A DNA stretch of 64,000 nucleotides, taken from contig CAMLKK010000015.1 of the NCBI GenBank assembly GCA_946480715.1, forward strand, positions 5,821-69,820. The letters run 5' to 3'. The notes beneath the pieces are model-generated. The model was not told the DNA's origin. It saw only the letters and a list, made by a program, of their open reading frames with translations, and searched no databases. The stretch comes from an uncultured Bacteriovorax sp. (GTDB lineage: Bacteria; Bdellovibrionota; Bacteriovoracia; Bacteriovoracales; Bacteriovoracaceae). The number at the start of each line of letters is the position of its first letter. Position 1 is the first letter of the stretch. Shown here piece after piece: positions 61,934 through 64,000 of this stretch. Made by a program: the position numbers and the translations under genes.

Positions 61934-63304
61934 TTATCTGTTATGCTCTTCTAACAATAGATCTCGCACGAATACACCTTCACCACCTGTCCCGCCTTTG
62001 AGAGTCCAATCAGAATTAAACATGCGTGGTCCCCAGAGCGTATCGAATGACCAAACTGTCCAACTTGTGTTGTACTTGCGCATCCATGATTCAAATGCTG
62101 TCCCGAACGACAAATCTCCGCCTTCTGTCCCGCCTGTTTCAAATCCCCATTCCGTAAAGAACATAGGATATTTTTGAATGACTGGAAGATAACGATTATT
62201 CCACATAGTTTCTGTTTGATTAGCGTAGACGTGGCCTACATAAACGAGATTTGATCCAGCAACAGGATCTGTAGCTGCTCCGGCCATGTGTGATGACCAA
62301 TAAGGACCACCGACAAGAATTAAATTTTGAGGAGCAACACTTCTAATCAGGTTAACTGCTGGTTGAGCAATTGTTGTTTTCCATGTTGACCAGTTATCCG
62401 GAAGAATAGGTTCGTTGAAAATTTCATAAATCACGTATGGGTTGTTCGCAAACTTCGGCGCCATATAAGACCAGAACTGCTGAACTCTCGGCCATAAATT
62501 TTGATAGTCACTTACATAATGAAGATCGATGATGACGTAAATTCCTTTCGCGGTTAATTCATCAACTAGTGGTTTCACGTGAGAGTTGAAATATTTTTCT
62601 CCGCCATTTGTTGTACTAAACCATCCTTCGTCTGGATAATTTGCATTTCCCGGTAAGATAGGAAGACGAACAACTTCAGCAAAATATTGATCAGTGGCCA
62701 GGTTTGCAACTGTTCTCGCCGTTGCTCCAGGACGCTCCCATGTTTTCGTATTTAAATGTTCCGGGTCTGCAATGTTCACACCTTTTAAAACAACTTGAAG
62801 ACCTTGATCATCAACGATTTTATTTCCTTCAACTCTTAACCATCCTTGCGTTGGTGTTGTTGGAGGTAGGGGTTCTGTTGGTGGTGGAGGTGTTGGTGAA
62901 ATTCCTTTTCCAGTAAGAGGAAGAGAAGCTTCCGTCCACGTCCAGGTTTTTCCAGGATAGTATCCTAAAACGTATTGACCGTTATAATCACCTGCGCTTG
63001 TTGGGGCGAATTGAATGTTAACGGTACAAGTTTTACTGGCCTTAACAATAAAGCCACTCGATTGATCATACTTACATGTTCCACCTGTCAGCTTGAAAGC
63101 ACTACTTCCATTAAACCAATAACTATCAAGCCGTACTTGAGTACTGCTGGTGTTTTTTACTGTGTAGGTGATCGTCTTTGTCGAACCAACATTCACATCA
63201 CCAAACATTGTGGGATTGACGAAAGAAACCGGTGCTGCCATTGCTGCTTCAGAACTCACAGCAAAGGCGAAGGCCAGACTTGCAATGTACTTCCATGTTT
63301 TCAT
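61934..63304 (-). CDS. Secreted GH5 family glycoside hydrolase
   Basis: This 456-residue protein has a signal peptide (cleavage near AMAA), an N-terminal beta-sandwich (choice-of-anchor D/ASH-like, about 25-135), a Pro/Thr linker (about 136-150) and a GH5 barrel. IFNEPI holds the acid/base Glu and FFTEWGF the nucleophile Glu. It is probably an endo-beta-glucanase or mannanase exported to the surface. It has its own terminator and probably its own promoter, next to the polysaccharide genes. Confidence 0.88.
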   Translation of the reverse strand: MKTWKYIASLAFAFAVSSEAAMAAPVSFVNPTMFGDVNVGSTKTITYTVKNTSSTQVRLDSYWFNGSSAFKLTGGTCKYDQSSGFIVKASKTCTVNIQFAPTSAGDYNGQYVLGYYPGKTWTWTEASLPLTGKGISPTPPPPTEPLPPTTPTQGWLRVEGNKIVDDQGLQVVLKGVNIADPEHLNTKTWERPGATARTVANLATDQYFAEVVRLPILPGNANYPDEGWFSTTNGGEKYFNSHVKPLVDELTAKGIYVIIDLHYVSDYQNLWPRVQQFWSYMAPKFANNPYVIYEIFNEPILPDNWSTWKTTIAQPAVNLIRSVAPQNLILVGGPYWSSHMAGAATDPVAGSNLVYVGHVYANQTETMWNNRYLPVIQKYPMFFTEWGFETGGTEGGDLSFGTAFESWMRKYNTSWTVWSFDTLWGPRMFNSDWTLKGGTGGEGVFVRDLLLEEHNR

Positions 63305-63463
63305 TTTTTGTCCTTGATCAATTTTGAAAAAACGTATTGTTTTGTTTCGGATGAAACCAAAATCATCTTGATTCTTTTTAAAGGACTTTAATGAGCACGC
63401 AGAATGCCAACGAAATGCGCGTTTTCGGTGTGGAAATGGTACTGAGTGATTGAGTTTTTAAGG

Positions 63464-63494
63464 AATACTCAGTGATAAAAAATCACTGAGTATT
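63464..63494. terminator. Long hairpin after uvrB
   Basis: AATACTCAGTGAT and ATCACTGAGTATT pair perfectly over 13 bp with a five-base loop, six bases past the uvrB stop. No clear T-run follows on the minus strand, so it is a likely but atypical 3' end of the uvrB message. Confidence 0.55.
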
Positions 63495-63500
63495 TTAGTT

Positions 63501-64000
63501 TTAGAGCATTATTCGGAGTTCTGACATTTGTTTGATTTCGTCCCGAATTTTAGCAGCATCTTCAAATCGAAGATCTCGGGACGCTTCTTTCATTAATTTC
63601 TTTAGTTCTTCGATTCGTTTATCAATTCCTTCTGCAGAAAGGTGTTCGATTGTTGCCTTTTTCTTCGGCCCTTTTTCTTTTTTCGTTCCACGAAGAGTTT
63701 CAATAACTCCGCCGCTTACGTTTTTACTGATGGTCTTCGGAGTAATGCCTTTAACAAGGTTAAATTCCTCTTGAAGCTTGCGGCGTCTTTGAGTTTCACT
63801 TATCGCCTTCTCCATCGATTTGGTCGTTTTATAGGCATAAAGTATGACTCGTCCTTCAGAGTTTCTTGCTGCTCTACCAATCGTTTGAATAAGAGATCGC
63901 TCTGAACGAAGGAATCCTTCTTTATCGGCATCTAGAATACCGACTAGTGAAACTTCGGGAATATCGAGACCTTCTCGCAAGAGGTTGATACCAACGAGAA
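63501..64000 (-). CDS. uvrB: UvrABC excinuclease subunit B, C-terminal part (5' end beyond window)
   Basis: The visible 166 codons match the C-terminus of Uvr[27 protein letters not shown], and the C-terminal UVR domain ([21 protein letters not shown]) that binds UvrC. UvrB is the helicase-like damage-verification subunit of nucleotide excision repair. The start lies outside the window. Confidence 0.95.
   Translation of the reverse strand, partial: LVGINLLREGLDIPEVSLVGILDADKEGFLRSERSLIQTIGRAARNSEGRVILYAYKTTKSMEKAISETQRRRKLQEEFNLVKGITPKTISKNVSGGVIETLRGTKKEKGPKKKATIEHLSAEGIDKRIEELKKLMKEASRDLRFEDAAKIRDEIKQMSELRIML

Noticed and set aside
1..64000. tRNA, rRNA or CRISPR elements.
   Set aside because: No clover-leaf TTCGAATCC-like arms, rRNA segments or regularly spaced direct repeats were seen on reading; a tRNAscan or repeat search would settle it.

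Overview
The window looks like chromosomal DNA of a motile, AT-rich Gram-negative bacterium. Many genes carry signal peptides or lipoboxes. There is a short flagellin typical of Bdellovibrio-type organisms, and genes are packed with ATGA/TAATG overlaps and convergent 3' ends that overlap. I infer a member of the Bdellovibrionota, perhaps Bacteriovorax or Peredibacter; no rRNA or marker gene here proves it. I see no tRNA, rRNA, CRISPR array or prophage. The only mobile-type gene is a lone REP-type (Y1/HUH) transposase at 2295-2930. No gap between genes exceeds 300 bases.

Region 1 (1-15329, all minus strand) is a long block of exported proteins of mostly unknown function: a truncated Cys-rich secreted protein, an ankyrin-like secreted protein, a five-gene operon (6905 to 3054), two large lipoproteins (9800-7062 and 11087-9801), and an 853-residue secreted protein. 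An NtrC-type response regulator with a 62-residue partner gene sits among them. Two leaders here, before 6905 and before 12708, fold into strong hairpins that bury the ribosome site or start codon.

Region 2 (15533-26348) is central metabolism plus an odd exported pair: acetyl-CoA synthetase, a Nudix/metallo-beta-lactamase fusion, a subtilase-like protein whose signal-peptide codons form an intrinsic terminator, an 1101-codon coiled-coil/GX3-repeat protein, and a fused indolepyruvate:ferredoxin oxidoreductase.

Region 3 (27406-37737, plus strand) is one twelve-gene operon from a recognisable promoter to a strong terminator. It encodes a phenylacetyl-CoA-type ring-oxygenation and beta-oxidation pathway (PaaA-like oxygenase, PaaG, PaaF, a PaaH split into two genes, PaaJ, aldehyde dehydrogenase), mixed with an EthD protein, a GST, a metzincin-like secreted protein and a metallo-beta-lactamase lipoprotein. 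With the adjacent oxidoreductase, which can make arylacetyl-CoA from aryl pyruvates, this suggests breakdown of aromatic amino acids.

Region 4 (37796-44171) is motility and chemotaxis: flagellin, then a plus-strand operon with an acidic repeat protein, a degenerate HD-GYP protein, CheY, a degenerate Hpt protein with a CheZ/FliM-like C-terminal peptide, and CheX.

Region 5 (44168-63304) holds a metallophosphoesterase, a small M48-like protein, and a Wzx/Wzy-type exopolysaccharide locus. The locus has glycosyltransferases, a Wzz-like protein, a polymerase, a flippase, ATP-grasp, an initiating sugar transferase, GalE and a polysaccharide deacetylase, together with two exported glycosidases (GH44-like and GH5). 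One glycosyltransferase appears to start at AUU. The window ends in the 3' part of uvrB.
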